Part shown: positions 33,647 through 43,982 of the stretch, in pieces
Position numbering within the stretch: the stretch's first letter is position 1
Layout of the letters: each line of letters starts with the position of its first letter
Assembly: GCA_030761205.1 (NCBI GenBank)
Contig: JAULJL010000004.1
Coordinates: 35,622,172 to 35,686,171, forward strand
Source: Fremontodendron californicum
Lineage: Eukaryota; Streptophyta; Magnoliopsida; Malvales; Malvaceae
DNA length: 64,000 nt
Reading direction: 5' to 3'
The notes under the pieces: generated by a model
Database searches by the model: none
The model's input: only the letters and a program-made list of their open reading frames with translations
Told to the model about the DNA's origin: nothing
Position numbers and translations under genes: made by a program

Positions 33647-33683
33647 CACCCCCATACTTAGATTGTTGCTAGTCCCTAGCAAC
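33647..33683 (-). other. polypurine tract and adjacent hairpin of element B
   Basis: The minus strand reads GTATGGGGGTG directly before the 3' LTR, a normal PPT. Immediately upstream, GTTGCTAG (33665-33672) and CTAGCAAC (33676-33683) form a perfect 8-bp inverted repeat with a 3-base loop. It could be an RNA structure near the 3' end; its role is unknown. Confidence 0.7.
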
Positions 33684-35450
33684 GACTCAATAAAATAAGA
33701 AAATCTAATCTAATCCATTTTCGTAGGAAATCACGGTGGCACTTAGCATGTGACACAAGCCTTTAAACCCCTAGGTGTCCCTAGTGGACGAGTTTAGTCT
33801 CGTGAGGGTTTACTAGGACGATACCCACAAACATTGAAGACATAAGAAAAACTAAAAATAATAATTATAACTAATCCTTCCAATATAAATTAGAGATAAT
33901 CATTGGACAAGTCTTAAAAACTAATCAATAGCTTAAAGAAATTCACAAAAAATCTTGCTTGAATGTAAATAGTTTGAGTTAAGCCAATAATAACATAACA
34001 TATTTCAATCAAAATAGTGTATATTCAAACTTAATCTCAACTTCTCACATGGGATACTCTCTTGATTTTCACTCTTTAAAGTAGTGGTAAAGTGTTTACA
34101 CTCAATCAATCTCATGAAAACACTTCTACCATATGCTTGCTTGTCCACCTATTCTCCACTATTTAGATCATACAACTTCATAAATCAAGAGGTCTTTATT
34201 CAAGGTTGTAATGGGGCCAAAGGGTTATAATGTGGTTAAAGAACAAAAGGATAAAGATATCACAAAGGTTCCAAAGAGTTCATAGATTTTAGAGACATAA
34301 TAAGATCATACAAATAAAACTTCTTAAAACTCTTATAAAGCACATAATAACATAGGCTAAATATTCATGTTGAGCCTTTGCATCATTCTAACCAACTTTG
34401 TAACATCTTTTTCTAGAAGTTCAAGAGAAGATTTTTTTTTTTTTTTTTTTTTTTTAATATGGGAATGTATTTGACAATGATCCCTTTCTTTTTCTCTTGA
34501 CTTTTTCTTTTCTTTTCTTCCCCCACACTTATCTTTTGTTTCTAACCCAAATTTTCAAATAAAAATATCCCTTGTTTTTTTGCAATATGTCTCAAAATAT
34601 AAAATTCATCTTTAGAACAAGGGTAAGGATATAAGCATATTTAGGCTAGGTGTAAGTTGTGGTTACCAATAAAACATCATATTTAATGTAGGCTCAAATT
34701 GGCTCACTAGTGGGGATGTTCTCGTAGAACATTAATAATGGATGGCTGTTTGGCTCTGGTTATAATCCTAATGCCTCTATCATATTCATGTTGTCACATG
34801 TATCAATATAGTCTCAAACGGTTTAAAGCAAGTTCTAGAGAATCATGTAATCATAAGAGCACTCAAGAAAGAAATTAGATTGATTTATATAATGCATCAA
34901 TCATTATAGGCTCAAAAACTCACAAAGATGATTATACAAGTCAGATTAAGTCTAAACATGCTTCTTTCTCAATCAACATATCATATTAACATTGGCTCAT
35001 AAAAAGGTTGACATCAAGCTCAATTCTCATGAAAATCTTCTCACTAATAAATCTGTTTTAGACTTATGCAATTCATATCTCATCATTGTATTGAAAGTAA
35101 CTAAAAAAAAAAAAACACACTAAGTCTAAACATGCTTTTTTCTTTTTTTTTTTTTTGTTTTTTTTTTTTTTTTTTTTATTATTTTTTTGAAGAAGAAGAT
35201 TAAATCAAACTGACAAGGTATGTCTCAAGTCTCCCTTACTCAGACCTTGTTCAGAATGAATACTTCTAAATGTCTTAAAACACAACAAATTTTTTTTTTT
35301 TTTTTAGCAAAATATGTCCCTTACCCCCTACTAAAATATGACATTGTCCCCAATGTCAAATTTTAAAGGTAGAATTTAGGAGATATTACCTGCAGAGGTT
35401 GCTAACCACTTATTATAACTGAGACACAACAAGCAAAATGTTAGATAATG
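33684..35450 (-). other. 3' untranslated region of element B
   Basis: No credible ORF. It aligns with 1-1692 of element A from 34149 onward, except for the A-only block at about 936-1215. It contains T-runs near 34431-34456, 35140-35180 and 35289-35305, and single copies of the blocks that A has tripled. Confidence 0.75.
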
Positions 35451-36098
35451 TCACAAAGACAAAGTGCAATCCACTCCTTGCTCGTCCATATCTCTTTTTC
35501 TTTTTCCGAGCGTTTGCGAAACAACCGTAGCAGATAAACACTCATAAGCTTGTAGCTTTTTGAGTAAATCTTCAATGGTTGTAGCAGAAATTATGGTTCT
35601 CCTTGCCTCTGAAAACATGAATCCATTATCCACAGCATTATCTAAATATGAAAGTAAATTACTAAAATAACCATTAATATTAAGCAAACCAATGGGTTTC
35701 TTATTTGTGACCAAAGATGACCAAGAAGCCACGCAAGCTATTTCTTCCAATGTACCCAGACCTCCTGGTAAAGCAATGAATGCATCGGCAGAATGGTACA
35801 TGATTGTTATCCGTTCAGGGATACTCCAGACTTGTATTTCCTTACCCACGGTAGGTCCACAAAAATCTGTGAATAGTTTTGGCACGATACCTAGAACTGG
35901 ACTTCCTCCGGCGTGTGCTGCTGTAGCGACTGCTCCCATTAAACCCGTACTACCGCCTCCATAAATCAAGTGGATCTTTTGTTGGGCAAGTATTACTCCA
36001 ACTCTTATGGCTTCATCAGCGAATATGTTATTTTTCCCTGGATAAGCACCTCCAAAGACACAAATTTTTTTAATGCGCTGGGACGAAGTGCTTTCCAT
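35451..36098 (-). CDS. LOG-like cytokinin riboside 5'-monophosphate phosphoribohydrolase carried by element B
   Basis: This 215-residue ORF is the counterpart of the one in element A, with the same motifs at the same places: GGGSTGLMG near 47-55, Arg96, His102 in place of the usual Arg, and PGGLGTLEE at 111-119. It differs from A at four residues (78 D, 84 V, 93 I and one Ser/Leu near 155), none in the signature motifs. A shared Met fixes the start, because the upstream ATG used in the longer A frame is out of frame here. It is transcribed in the same sense as gag-pol and lies 276 bp after the cysteine-rich ORF. Predicted role: release of free cytokinin from its 5'-monophosphate. Confidence 0.9.
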   Translation of the reverse strand: MESTSSQRIKKICVFGGAYPGKNNIFADEAIRVGVILAQQKIHLIYGGGSTGLMGAVATAAHAGGSPVLGIVPKLFTDFCGPTVGKEIQVWSIPERITIMYHSADAFIALPGGLGTLEEIACVASWSSLVTNKKPIGLLNINGYFSNLLSYLDNAVDNGFMFSEARRTIISATTIEDLLKKLQAYECLSATVVSQTLGKRKRDMDEQGVDCTLSL

Positions 36099-36119
36099 TT
36101 TTTTTTCTTTTTCGAGTGC

Positions 36120-36139
36120 CTGAAAGAGAATGAGTACAT
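36120..36139 (-). promoter_or_regulatory. candidate 3' splice acceptor upstream of LOG-like ORF (element B)
   Basis: TTCTCTTTCAG on the minus strand with AG at 36121-36120, 21 nt before the ATG. It matches the site in element A. Confidence 0.5.
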
Positions 36140-36373
36140 GGTGTAATATATAGAGGACTGAGTAGTGAATCAGACAAGAGTAATAACGTCGCCGAAAGTG
36201 TATTTGACCTGTCAGAAGAAAATGTTAACCTAACAAAAGATTTTTGCGTGATTTCAGGAAGAAAATCAAAAAGAGAAGAAAAATCAACCGTAAAAGTCAA
36301 AAGTAATAATGTCGCCGAAAGTGTATTTGGCATCTTCCTCTGGTTTTACGTCCAGAAACGGCTTAAACGCCTT

Positions 36374-36910
36374 CTATGAGTCGAGGATATGCTTCCCATC
36401 CAGTTTTCTTACAAGCTGGCAAACAGGGTCTTTTATCATCAGATTCCCAAGATGTTGCCATTCCCTTTGGAATTGCGGCCATAAATCAAGAATTTCTCTT
36501 TGTACGTCTCCACTAGGATGCGTCTCAAGAGAAAGTTGGATATTACCCAAATTCTCCTTACTCAGTCCATCCTTAATGAATTCAATTTTATCATCTCGAT
36601 TAGAGGACGGAATCCCAATAGAACGACATTTACCGTTACACGTCCATCGTGCACACTTGTGGCAATTTGAACTCATGCGCTTTGCTCGTCGCTTCTTTGC
36701 ATAAGTGCTTCTACCTGTACCTGGTAAATGCAAAACAGGAAGATATTCATCTTCACGTACCTTGGCTTCAATTATCCAACGTATGTCTTCAGGAATCCTT
36801 TTATTCATAAGCATTCTTAATCTTTCTAATCGAACTTGGTAAAGCTTCAGTAAAATATTCCGAGGAAAAGGAGGAAATCGTTTCTGCAATCTTTTGAGAA
36901 TATCATCCAT
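36374..36910 (-). CDS. cysteine-rich basic protein resembling plant-virus nucleic-acid-binding protein (element B)
   Basis: 178 residues, with seven substitutions relative to the A copy (positions 6, 36, 38, 41, 70, 96, 158). The basic patch reads GTGRSTYAKKRRAKR (64-78), with Tyr70 where A has Phe. The cysteines are at 83, 86, 91 and 95. The start ATG follows a splice-acceptor-like CAG-G. The region just after the gene holds a local duplication (about 36179-36210 and 36302-36332) not seen in A. The likely role is RNA or DNA binding, inferred from composition and motif only. It begins 148 bp after the pol stop codon. Confidence 0.75.
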   Translation of the reverse strand: MDDILKRLQKRFPPFPRNILLKLYQVRLERLRMLMNKRIPEDIRWIIEAKVREDEYLPVLHLPGTGRSTYAKKRRAKRMSSNCHKCARWTCNGKCRSIGIPSSNRDDKIEFIKDGLSKENLGNIQLSLETHPSGDVQREILDLWPQFQREWQHLGNLMIKDPVCQLVRKLDGKHILDS

Positions 36911-36911
36911 C

Positions 36912-36945
36912 CTGAAAAAAAATGAAATAAAATAAAATGAAAGAG
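36912..36945 (-). promoter_or_regulatory. candidate 3' splice acceptor before cysteine-rich ORF (element B)
   Basis: A T-rich run ends in TTTTTCAG with AG at 36913-36912, one base before the ATG at 36910, as in element A. Confidence 0.55.
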
Positions 36946-37057
36946 AAATTTATATACAATATCAGTTTTGTGGGTAGCTGATGGAACCGACTTAAATAAT
37001 CACGGAGTACCGTTATCCGCCATTTAACCGGGGTTAAAAAAAAAATTATATTTACAT

Positions 37058-40000
37058 CTAGTTATTTTCAAAACAAGGATCAGAAAGAAAAACAACCTCT
37101 TCTTGAGTAACATGATTTTCCAAAAAAAGTTTGAGTCTTTGTCCATTTACCTTGAATACGTTACCATTTTGAGGATTCTCAATGTCAACTGCTCCATAAT
37201 GATACACATGCTTAACCACAAATGGGCCAGTCCATCTTGATCTCAACTTACCAGGAAATATGTGAAGTCTAGAATTATAAAGTAGAACTTTTTGCCCAAC
37301 ATTAAATGTTTTTCTTGAAATTAACTTGTCATGAAAGGCTTTAGTTCTTTCTTTATGAATTTTAGAATTCTCATATGCATCATTTCTGAGTTCCTCAAGT
37401 TCATTGATTTGTAATTTTCGTAAATTAGAAGCGTCATCAAGGTTTGAGTTGAACATTTTAATGGCCCAATATGCTTTATGCTCAAGTTCCACAGGTAAAT
37501 GACAAGGTTTTCCATAAACTAGCCTATAAGGAGACATGCCCAATGCTGTTTTAAAAGCTGTTCGATAGGCCCATAATGCATCGTTAAGTCTAAGAGACCA
37601 ATCTTTGCGATTTGGATTAACTGTCTTTTCCAAAATTTGTTTAATCTCCCTATTTGCTAATTCTACCTGTCCATTTGTCTGCGGGTGATAAGGGGTTGCA
37701 ACTTTGTGTGTAATGGCATATTTCTTCATTAATGTTTCAAAAACCTTGTTGCAAAAATGTGTTCCCCCATCACTTATGATAGATCGAGGAATTCCAAATC
37801 GACTCAAAATATTTTCTTTTAAAAATTTAATCACTGTTTTGTGATCATTATTTCGACATGGAATTGCCTCTATCCACTTTGAAACATAATCTATTGCAAC
37901 TAAAATGTATAAGAAACCAAAAGATGGTGGAAATGGTCCCATGAAATCAATACCCCAACAGTCAAAAATTTCAATTACAAGAATTGGGTTCAAAGGCATC
38001 ATGTTTCTTTTCGAAATGGAACCTAATTTTTGACAACTTTCACATGACTTGCAAAAATTATGTGCATCTTTGAACAAAGTTGGCCAGTAAAATCCACACT
38101 GTAAAATTTTTGCAGCAGTTTTCTTTGATGAAAAATGACCACCACATGCCTCGGAATGACAAAACTTAATTACACTACTTACCTCATTGTCGGGAATGCA
38201 TCTTCGAAAAATCTGATCAGGACAATATTTGAACAAGTAAGGGTCATCCCAATAGAACTTCTTTACCTCATTCAGAAACTTCCTTTTATCTTGGGTGCTC
38301 CATTGAGAAGGAATTTTTCCTGTAGCAAGAAAATTAGCAATGTCAGCAAACCAAGGTGTCGTGGAGACAATTAGAAGTTGTTCATCAGGAAAAGTATCAT
38401 TTATTGGTGAGGTTCCAAAAGATTCATCACAAACAAGTCTTGATAAATGATCAGCCACCACATTTTCTACTCCTTTTTTATCTCGAATGGTGATGTCAAA
38501 TTCTTGCAGCAAAAGGATCCACCTCAGCAACCTAGGTTTTGCATCCTTCTTAGAGAGAAGATATTTTAAAGCTGCATGATCACTAAAGACAACAATTGAT
38601 GATCCAACAAGGTAAGATCTGAATTTATCCAATGCAAAAACAACTGCAAGTAATTCCTTTTCTGTAGTGGAATAATTCATTTGGGCTCTATTTAAAGTTT
38701 TACTTGCATAGTAAATTACATGTGGTTTATTATCTTTCCTTTGTCCTAACACAGCACCAACAGCATAGTCACTAGCATCACACATTATTTCAAATGGTAA
38801 AGACCAATCAGGAGATCTCATAATAGGAGCAGTAGTGAGCATATTTTTGAGTTTTTCAAAAGCATCTTCACAATCTTTAGTCCATTCAAATGCAGTGTCT
38901 TTTATTAAAAGATTACATAGAGGTTTAGATATCGTGCTAAAATCTTTTATGAATCTTCTATAAAAACCTGCATGTCCCAAAAATGACCTAATGTCCTTTA
39001 CTGTCTTTGGTGTGGGTAGATTAGCAATCAATTCAAGTTTTGACTTGTCTACCTCAATCCCTTTTGCAGAAACAATGTGACCTAGTACAATACCTTTAGT
39101 GACCATGAAATGACATTTTTCCCAATTAAGAACAAGATTTTTTTCTTCACACCTAATCAATACATTTTTCAAATTGGCTAAGCAATCATCAAATGAATCA
39201 CCAGAAACAGAAAAATCATCCATGAAAATCTCAAGATTACGTTCAATCATGTCACTAAAAATGCTAAGCATGCATCTTTGAAATGTGGCAGGGGCGTTAC
39301 ATAATCCAAATGGCATTCTACGATATGCAAAAGTACCAAAAGGACATGTAAAAGTGGTTTTCTCTTGGTCCTCAAGTGCAATGGCAATTTGATTATACCC
39401 AGAATATCCATCTAGAAAACAATAAAACTCATGCCCTGCAACTCTTTCTAAGATTTGATCCATGAAAGGCAAAGGGAAATGATCTTTCCTCGTCACTGAG
39501 TTAAGTTTCCTATAGTCAATGCACATGCGCCAACCAGTAACAGTCCTAGCTGGAATTAATTCATTGTTTTCATTTTTAACTACAGTAACTCCAGATTTCT
39601 TAGGTACGACTTGAGTAGGACTTACCCATTTGCTATCAGAGATAGGATAAATGATTCCATTATCTAGAAGTTTAATAACTTCATTTCTCACTACTTCTTT
39701 CATATTAGGATTAAGCCTTCGTTGCATTTGTCTAGAGGGTTTAGCATTTTCCTCTAAATAAATATTATGTGTGCAGATTAATGGGCTTATTCCCTTTATG
39801 TCAGCTAAGGTCCATCCTAATGCATTTTTGTGCATCTTCAAAAGTTGTAACAACTTACCTTCTTGTAGTTCGTCAAGATGTGAAGAAATTATGACTGGAA
39901 AAGTTTCACTCTCACCCAAAAAGGAATATTTTAGCTCGGATGGCAATGGTTTTAACTCCAGCTTGGGTGGTTCAATAGTTGATGGTACAGTGACATTTGT

Positions 40001-41884
40001 AAGTGATGGAAGTTCCTCAAACTTTTGTTTCCAACAATGCTTATCCTGAAAAGATTTTAACAAAGAATCAGTGTGTGAAATTTCTGAAGCATTATCAAAC
40101 TCATATTCAATTAAATAAGCTTCTAAAGGATCATGGAATGTGGTAGTGGTGAGATGTTCATGAACAAGTTCTTCAATGAAATCCACTTCATGTACTTCTG
40201 AATTATCACCAGGTTGCTTGCAAATGTTGAACACATTTAATTCTAAAGTCATATTTCCAAAAGAAATGTTCAACATACCATTCCTGCAATTTATCAGAGC
40301 ATTAGAAGTTGCAAGAAATGGACGGCCTAATATAACAGGAATTTGAACATTTGGATTTGAAACAGGATGTGTGTCCAAAACAATAAAATCAACAGGGAAG
40401 TAAAAATTATCAATTTGAACCAAAACATCTTCAACTATCCCTCGAGGAATTTTTACAGAACGATCAGCTAGTTGAAGTGTAACAGGTGTTTCCTTGAGTT
40501 CACCTAAACCTAACTGTTGATAAACAGAAAAAGGCAAAAGATTAACACTAGCACCAAGATCAAGCAATGCACGTTCTATTCTAGTGTTTCCAATGATGCA
40601 TGAGATTGTTGGACATCCAGGATCTTTGAATTTTGGTGGAGTAAGGTGCTGAATGATTGAGCTCACACTTTCCGTCAAAAATGCTTTCTTTTGTACATTA
40701 TGTTTCCTTTTAACTGTGCACATGTCCTTCAAAAATTTAGCATAAGATGGAACTTGTTTGATTGCATCCAATAAAGGAATGTTAATCTTAACTTGTTTGA
40801 AAAGTTCATAAATTTCTGCATTTTGATTCAAATTCTTTATTGTTTGCAACCTTTGAGGAAAAGGAGCAGGATGCATACCTTTTTCTTTGTCCAAATTTTC
40901 AAGAAGTTCAGACTTACCATCATCCTTACCATTACTTTTCGGAGGGGAAAGAGGATCTTGGTCTTTTGATGGAATGTTTTTGTCAATTGCCTTTCCACTT
41001 CGAAGAGTTGTGATAGAACTGGCATTTTCCTGTTGAGTTTCATTGGAGCAAGAAACAAGACATTGAGTAGAAGGGTTAGGCTGAGGTTGAGCAGGAAACT
41101 TACCTTTTTCTTGAGTGCGTAATGAAGCTGTCAATGTGGACAAGGTGTTTTTGATCTCATTGATGTCCTGTGAAGTCCGGCTATTCACATTTGCTTGTGT
41201 TTGCATGAATGCTTGCAATGTCTCTTCCAAGGTTTGTACACGTGAAGGTTGATAGGAAAAAGTGTTGCCCGGCTTTTGAGATTGTGGTACCTGAACATGA
41301 TTATTATTCCGCCAACTGAAGTTGGGATGATTTCTCCATTCAGGGTTATACGTTTCAGAGTAAGGAGAAGGAAAAGGCTTTTTAAATGTGTTTATGGAAT
41401 TTACTTGATCATGCAACGCTTCTTTAAGAATGGGAATGTTTGGACATTCAGAAATGGGGTGTCCCATGATTTCACAAATTCCACAACTTTCTTCATTTTT
41501 AACCGTTTTGACTTCTTTTACTTCTCTAAGTTCCATGGCTTCAATCTTTCTAGCCAAATTAGCTACTTTAGCTTTTATCTCATCTTTTTGACTAAAATGA
41601 TATTTTCCTCTGTTAGAAACAACATTAGATCTATTGGAACTTTCAGAGGAATTATCTGTGTGCCAGGCTTGAGAGTTATCTGCCAAATGGTCTAAGTAGT
41701 CAAAGGCTTCTTCAGGTTCTTTTTCTAGAAACTCACCGTTACACATTGTTTCAACAAATTGTTTAGTTTCGGGAGTTAAACTTTCATAAAAGAAACTAAT
41801 AAGACGCCATTTTTCAAAACCATGATGTGGACAAGAACTTAACAAATCTTTAAAACGCTCCCAGCACTGAAAAAAATGCTTCAT
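37058..41884 (-). CDS. Athila gag (C-terminal part)-pol polyprotein of element B
   Basis: A 1608-residue ORF, open from the gag frameshift to its stop. Approximate residues: end of gag 1-90; CCHC knuckle CGICEIMGHPISEC near 135; protease LDLGASVNLLP near 441; RT with FMDDFSVSG near 888; RNase H from CDASDYAVGAVLG near 1035; integrase H-H-C-C about 1245-1290, then WGIDFMG near 1313 and ISDGGTHFC near 1371; C-terminal domain with LPVELEHKAYWAIK. It is clearly diverged from element A's polyprotein, so the two represent different Athila families. The real start is upstream in 41850-42419; the frameshift separates them. Confidence 0.93.
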   Translation of the reverse strand: MKHFFQCWERFKDLLSSCPHHGFEKWRLISFFYESLTPETKQFVETMCNGEFLEKEPEEAFDYLDHLADNSQAWHTDNSSESSNRSNVVSNRGKYHFSQKDEIKAKVANLARKIEAMELREVKEVKTVKNEESCGICEIMGHPISECPNIPILKEALHDQVNSINTFKKPFPSPYSETYNPEWRNHPNFSWRNNNHVQVPQSQKPGNTFSYQPSRVQTLEETLQAFMQTQANVNSRTSQDINEIKNTLSTLTASLRTQEKGKFPAQPQPNPSTQCLVSCSNETQQENASSITTLRSGKAIDKNIPSKDQDPLSPPKSNGKDDGKSELLENLDKEKGMHPAPFPQRLQTIKNLNQNAEIYELFKQVKINIPLLDAIKQVPSYAKFLKDMCTVKRKHNVQKKAFLTESVSSIIQHLTPPKFKDPGCPTISCIIGNTRIERALLDLGASVNLLPFSVYQQLGLGELKETPVTLQLADRSVKIPRGIVEDVLVQIDNFYFPVDFIVLDTHPVSNPNVQIPVILGRPFLATSNALINCRNGMLNISFGNMTLELNVFNICKQPGDNSEVHEVDFIEELVHEHLTTTTFHDPLEAYLIEYEFDNASEISHTDSLLKSFQDKHCWKQKFEELPSLTNVTVPSTIEPPKLELKPLPSELKYSFLGESETFPVIISSHLDELQEGKLLQLLKMHKNALGWTLADIKGISPLICTHNIYLEENAKPSRQMQRRLNPNMKEVVRNEVIKLLDNGIIYPISDSKWVSPTQVVPKKSGVTVVKNENNELIPARTVTGWRMCIDYRKLNSVTRKDHFPLPFMDQILERVAGHEFYCFLDGYSGYNQIAIALEDQEKTTFTCPFGTFAYRRMPFGLCNAPATFQRCMLSIFSDMIERNLEIFMDDFSVSGDSFDDCLANLKNVLIRCEEKNLVLNWEKCHFMVTKGIVLGHIVSAKGIEVDKSKLELIANLPTPKTVKDIRSFLGHAGFYRRFIKDFSTISKPLCNLLIKDTAFEWTKDCEDAFEKLKNMLTTAPIMRSPDWSLPFEIMCDASDYAVGAVLGQRKDNKPHVIYYASKTLNRAQMNYSTTEKELLAVVFALDKFRSYLVGSSIVVFSDHAALKYLLSKKDAKPRLLRWILLLQEFDITIRDKKGVENVVADHLSRLVCDESFGTSPINDTFPDEQLLIVSTTPWFADIANFLATGKIPSQWSTQDKRKFLNEVKKFYWDDPYLFKYCPDQIFRRCIPDNEVSSVIKFCHSEACGGHFSSKKTAAKILQCGFYWPTLFKDAHNFCKSCESCQKLGSISKRNMMPLNPILVIEIFDCWGIDFMGPFPPSFGFLYILVAIDYVSKWIEAIPCRNNDHKTVIKFLKENILSRFGIPRSIISDGGTHFCNKVFETLMKKYAITHKVATPYHPQTNGQVELANREIKQILEKTVNPNRKDWSLRLNDALWAYRTAFKTALGMSPYRLVYGKPCHLPVELEHKAYWAIKMFNSNLDDASNLRKLQINELEELRNDAYENSKIHKERTKAFHDKLISRKTFNVGQKVLLYNSRLHIFPGKLRSRWTGPFVVKHVYHYGAVDIENPQNGNVFKVNGQRLKLFLENHVTQEEVVFLSDPCFENN

Positions 41885-42419
41885 TTTGATTTTGATTGAA
41901 ATTTTGAATCTGTCTTTTCAAAGCAGTAGTTTTATGTGCTGGGAAAAATTTCTTTAGAAACTCAGTTTGTAATTCTTGCCATGTGCCAATTGACCTTGGT
42001 TTTAAATTATGAAGCCAAATTTTTGCTTTATCTTTTAAAGAAAAAGGAAATAATTTTAGCTTGACAATTTCATTTGTACATTGTTGGTCATTAAAGGTGA
42101 CACATACATCTTCGAAGTCTTTTAGAAACGAGTAAGCACTTTCCGATTCTAACCCATGGAAATTTGGAAGCAAAGCTATCATACCTGGTTTAAAACGAAA
42201 GTTGTTTGCATTGAGAGGAAAAATAAAACAAGAGGGTGATGAGCTTCGAGTTGGTTGCAAGTAGTCACGCATGGTGCGTACTTGTCTGTTCTCATCTTCA
42301 GCATGAACACTTTCATTGTCAGCCATGGTAGGAGTTGTATTAGAAAGATTACCTGAAAAAGTTTCACAATAAAATCTAACTAAACGACGAGATCTAAAAT
42401 CACGTCGCCAAACAAGCAT
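41850..42419 (-). pseudogene. gag N-terminal part of element B, separated from pol by a frameshift
   Basis: The 189-codon frame starts MLVWRRDFRSRRL and is closely matched by the plus-strand gag of element D at 63546. It runs into a stop after an A7 run (41870-41876, plus strand). The pol frame picks up gag coding at the same point, so one extra base in the run explains the break. It could be a real mutation, a sequencing error, or (less likely) a programmed slip. Confidence 0.85.
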
Positions 42420-42443
42420 AAAACAAAGTTAATATACAAAATT

Positions 42444-42507
42444 AGGCGGTATAACCAGCCAATAAAAATAAATATAGGCGGTATAACCAGCCAATAAAAA
42501 TAAATAT
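42444..42507 (-). repeat. two copies of AGGCGGTATAACCAGCC motif in leader of element B
   Basis: Copies start at 42444 and 42476 (period 32), between PBS and gag. The same two-copy arrangement occurs in element D. In element A the motif lies within the LTR. Confidence 0.88.
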
Positions 42508-42536
42508 ACTTATAAACTTATATACTTAGTATTGCC

Positions 42537-42554
42537 ATCCCGGCAGCGGAACCA
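42537..42554 (-). other. primer-binding site of element B (variant)
   Basis: The minus strand reads TGGTTCCGCTGCCGGGAT, which differs at five of 18 positions from the site in A and D (TGGCGCCGTTGCCGGGGA). Its place is the usual one, six bases from the LTR edge. Confidence 0.8.
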
Positions 42555-42560
42555 AAAACT

Positions 42561-43977
42561 TGATGGAAACTCAATTAAGAGTTGTAAACCCAAGTGCAGG
42601 TTATGTTCAAGTAATAAATTCTCGGTTAGGGCATCAATAACAAAGAAAGTAAACAAGATATTAGAGAACAAAATAAACAAAATAACATAAAAGCAATTAA
42701 ACAAGATATAAAAAAAACAATAAGAAAAGATGTTGAGGTTAGAGAATCCACTCTTGGTGTTATGCTAAGATTAATCTTGTTTTATTACACAATTGAAATC
42801 CACACATAAGGGAGGTTCCAACCGGAAGGTTTAGCAATTCAGTCCAAATTGTCCAACGTCCATAGCATATGATATTATGTTCATTTGGTGTCCTCAAAAC
42901 TCACAAAAAGAGTCCAAGCATTCCTTATGCCAAGGTATATGTCTACAACAAATCAAGGTTATGAAACCAAGCATTTACTGTGCCATTTTCATTGTCAATA
43001 ATGAATCAAGATCTCTACTTTGCAAGTATGATTTTAAACCAAAAGAAAATATTATCTACACTAGTGTTTATAAATGATGATTCATTTTAGCTCATGTTGA
43101 AGAGACTAACCTTAGCATTTACCAAGAGCTTCACCTCATCACCTCAACAATATGATTAGCAACACATACTAGATATGAATAAAATGAAAAGAAATGTAAG
43201 AAACATAAGTAAAGAAAAAGAAAACTAGAGAAAGGAAAGAAGAAGAAAACTTAGAGAATTTTATTACAATGGCAAATATCCTACCAATGTATAATGTATC
43301 CCAATACTCATCCAAGGCCCTCTATTTATACACATTTTGGAGGGCTAAATGACAAGAGACAAGCTTTACAAATTTCAAAGGTAGGTATAATAGGTGGGTG
43401 CATTTTTCTAACAATTTTCGTCATATTGTATGACAATTCTGATCAGCCAGCTTGATGGTCGATTTTGTCAATGTTGGAGGCTCGATCTGATAAAATGGTC
43501 TTCTAGAAAAATATACCCCTATCAGTTACGGATCCATAGCCGTTGGAATCAGATCATTTGCGTACGTGGATCGGAAGATATGGTCAAAATACCAAAACGG
43601 TGCAGAACAGACGTCATTGCACATCAGCCAACTTGATGGTCGATTTCGCTAGGGAAAACGACTCCGTTTCAAGAAGTGTAAAACATGAAAAAGATAGATA
43701 TGCCTCTTAGCTTTGCAGGGATACAAAGTTCAGCCTTATTGCTTCAGTGAAACTCGAGATATAGCTGATATGGCAAAAGGTGTCGGAACTGGAACTGAAC
43801 TGGATTTGCCCTTAATTCTAGTAATCTGAAATCACTCAAAGAAACTTGTGAAAAACACCAAATTACATAAAAATATAAAAGATCATAAACACAATTAGAC
43901 TAAACAATAATAACTCGTATTTGACACAAAACAATAATAAAACATAACTAAAAACTATATAATTATACGAGTTATCA
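42561..43977 (-). repeat. 5' LTR of element B (1417 bp, internal 81-bp deletion)
   Basis: It runs from TGATAACTCG at 43977 to ...TTCCATCA at 42561 on the minus strand, with TATAAATA at 43322-43329. Compared with the 3' LTR it lacks 81 bp in U5 near 42625, including the GGTCGAACCACAGGGA block kept in LTRs of B (3') and D. Confidence 0.93.
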
Positions 43978-43982
43978 TCCCT
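43978..43982. repeat. target site duplication of element B, right copy (TCCCT)
   Basis: Exact partner of 32144-32148. Confidence 0.95.

Larger units (their letters stand above)
32149..43977 (-). mobile_element. complete Athila-lineage LTR retrotransposon B with captured LOG/cysteine-rich module
   Basis: All parts are present on the minus strand: 5' LTR (42561-43977), PBS, leader repeats, gag-pol (one frameshift), cysteine-rich ORF, LOG-like ORF, 3' UTR, PPT and 3' LTR (32149-33646), flanked by TCCCT duplications. The two LTRs differ by about four substitutions that I can see plus an 81-bp deletion in the 5' LTR, so the insertion is recent. It landed in the gag-protease region of Ogre-like element C. 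Confidence 0.95.
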
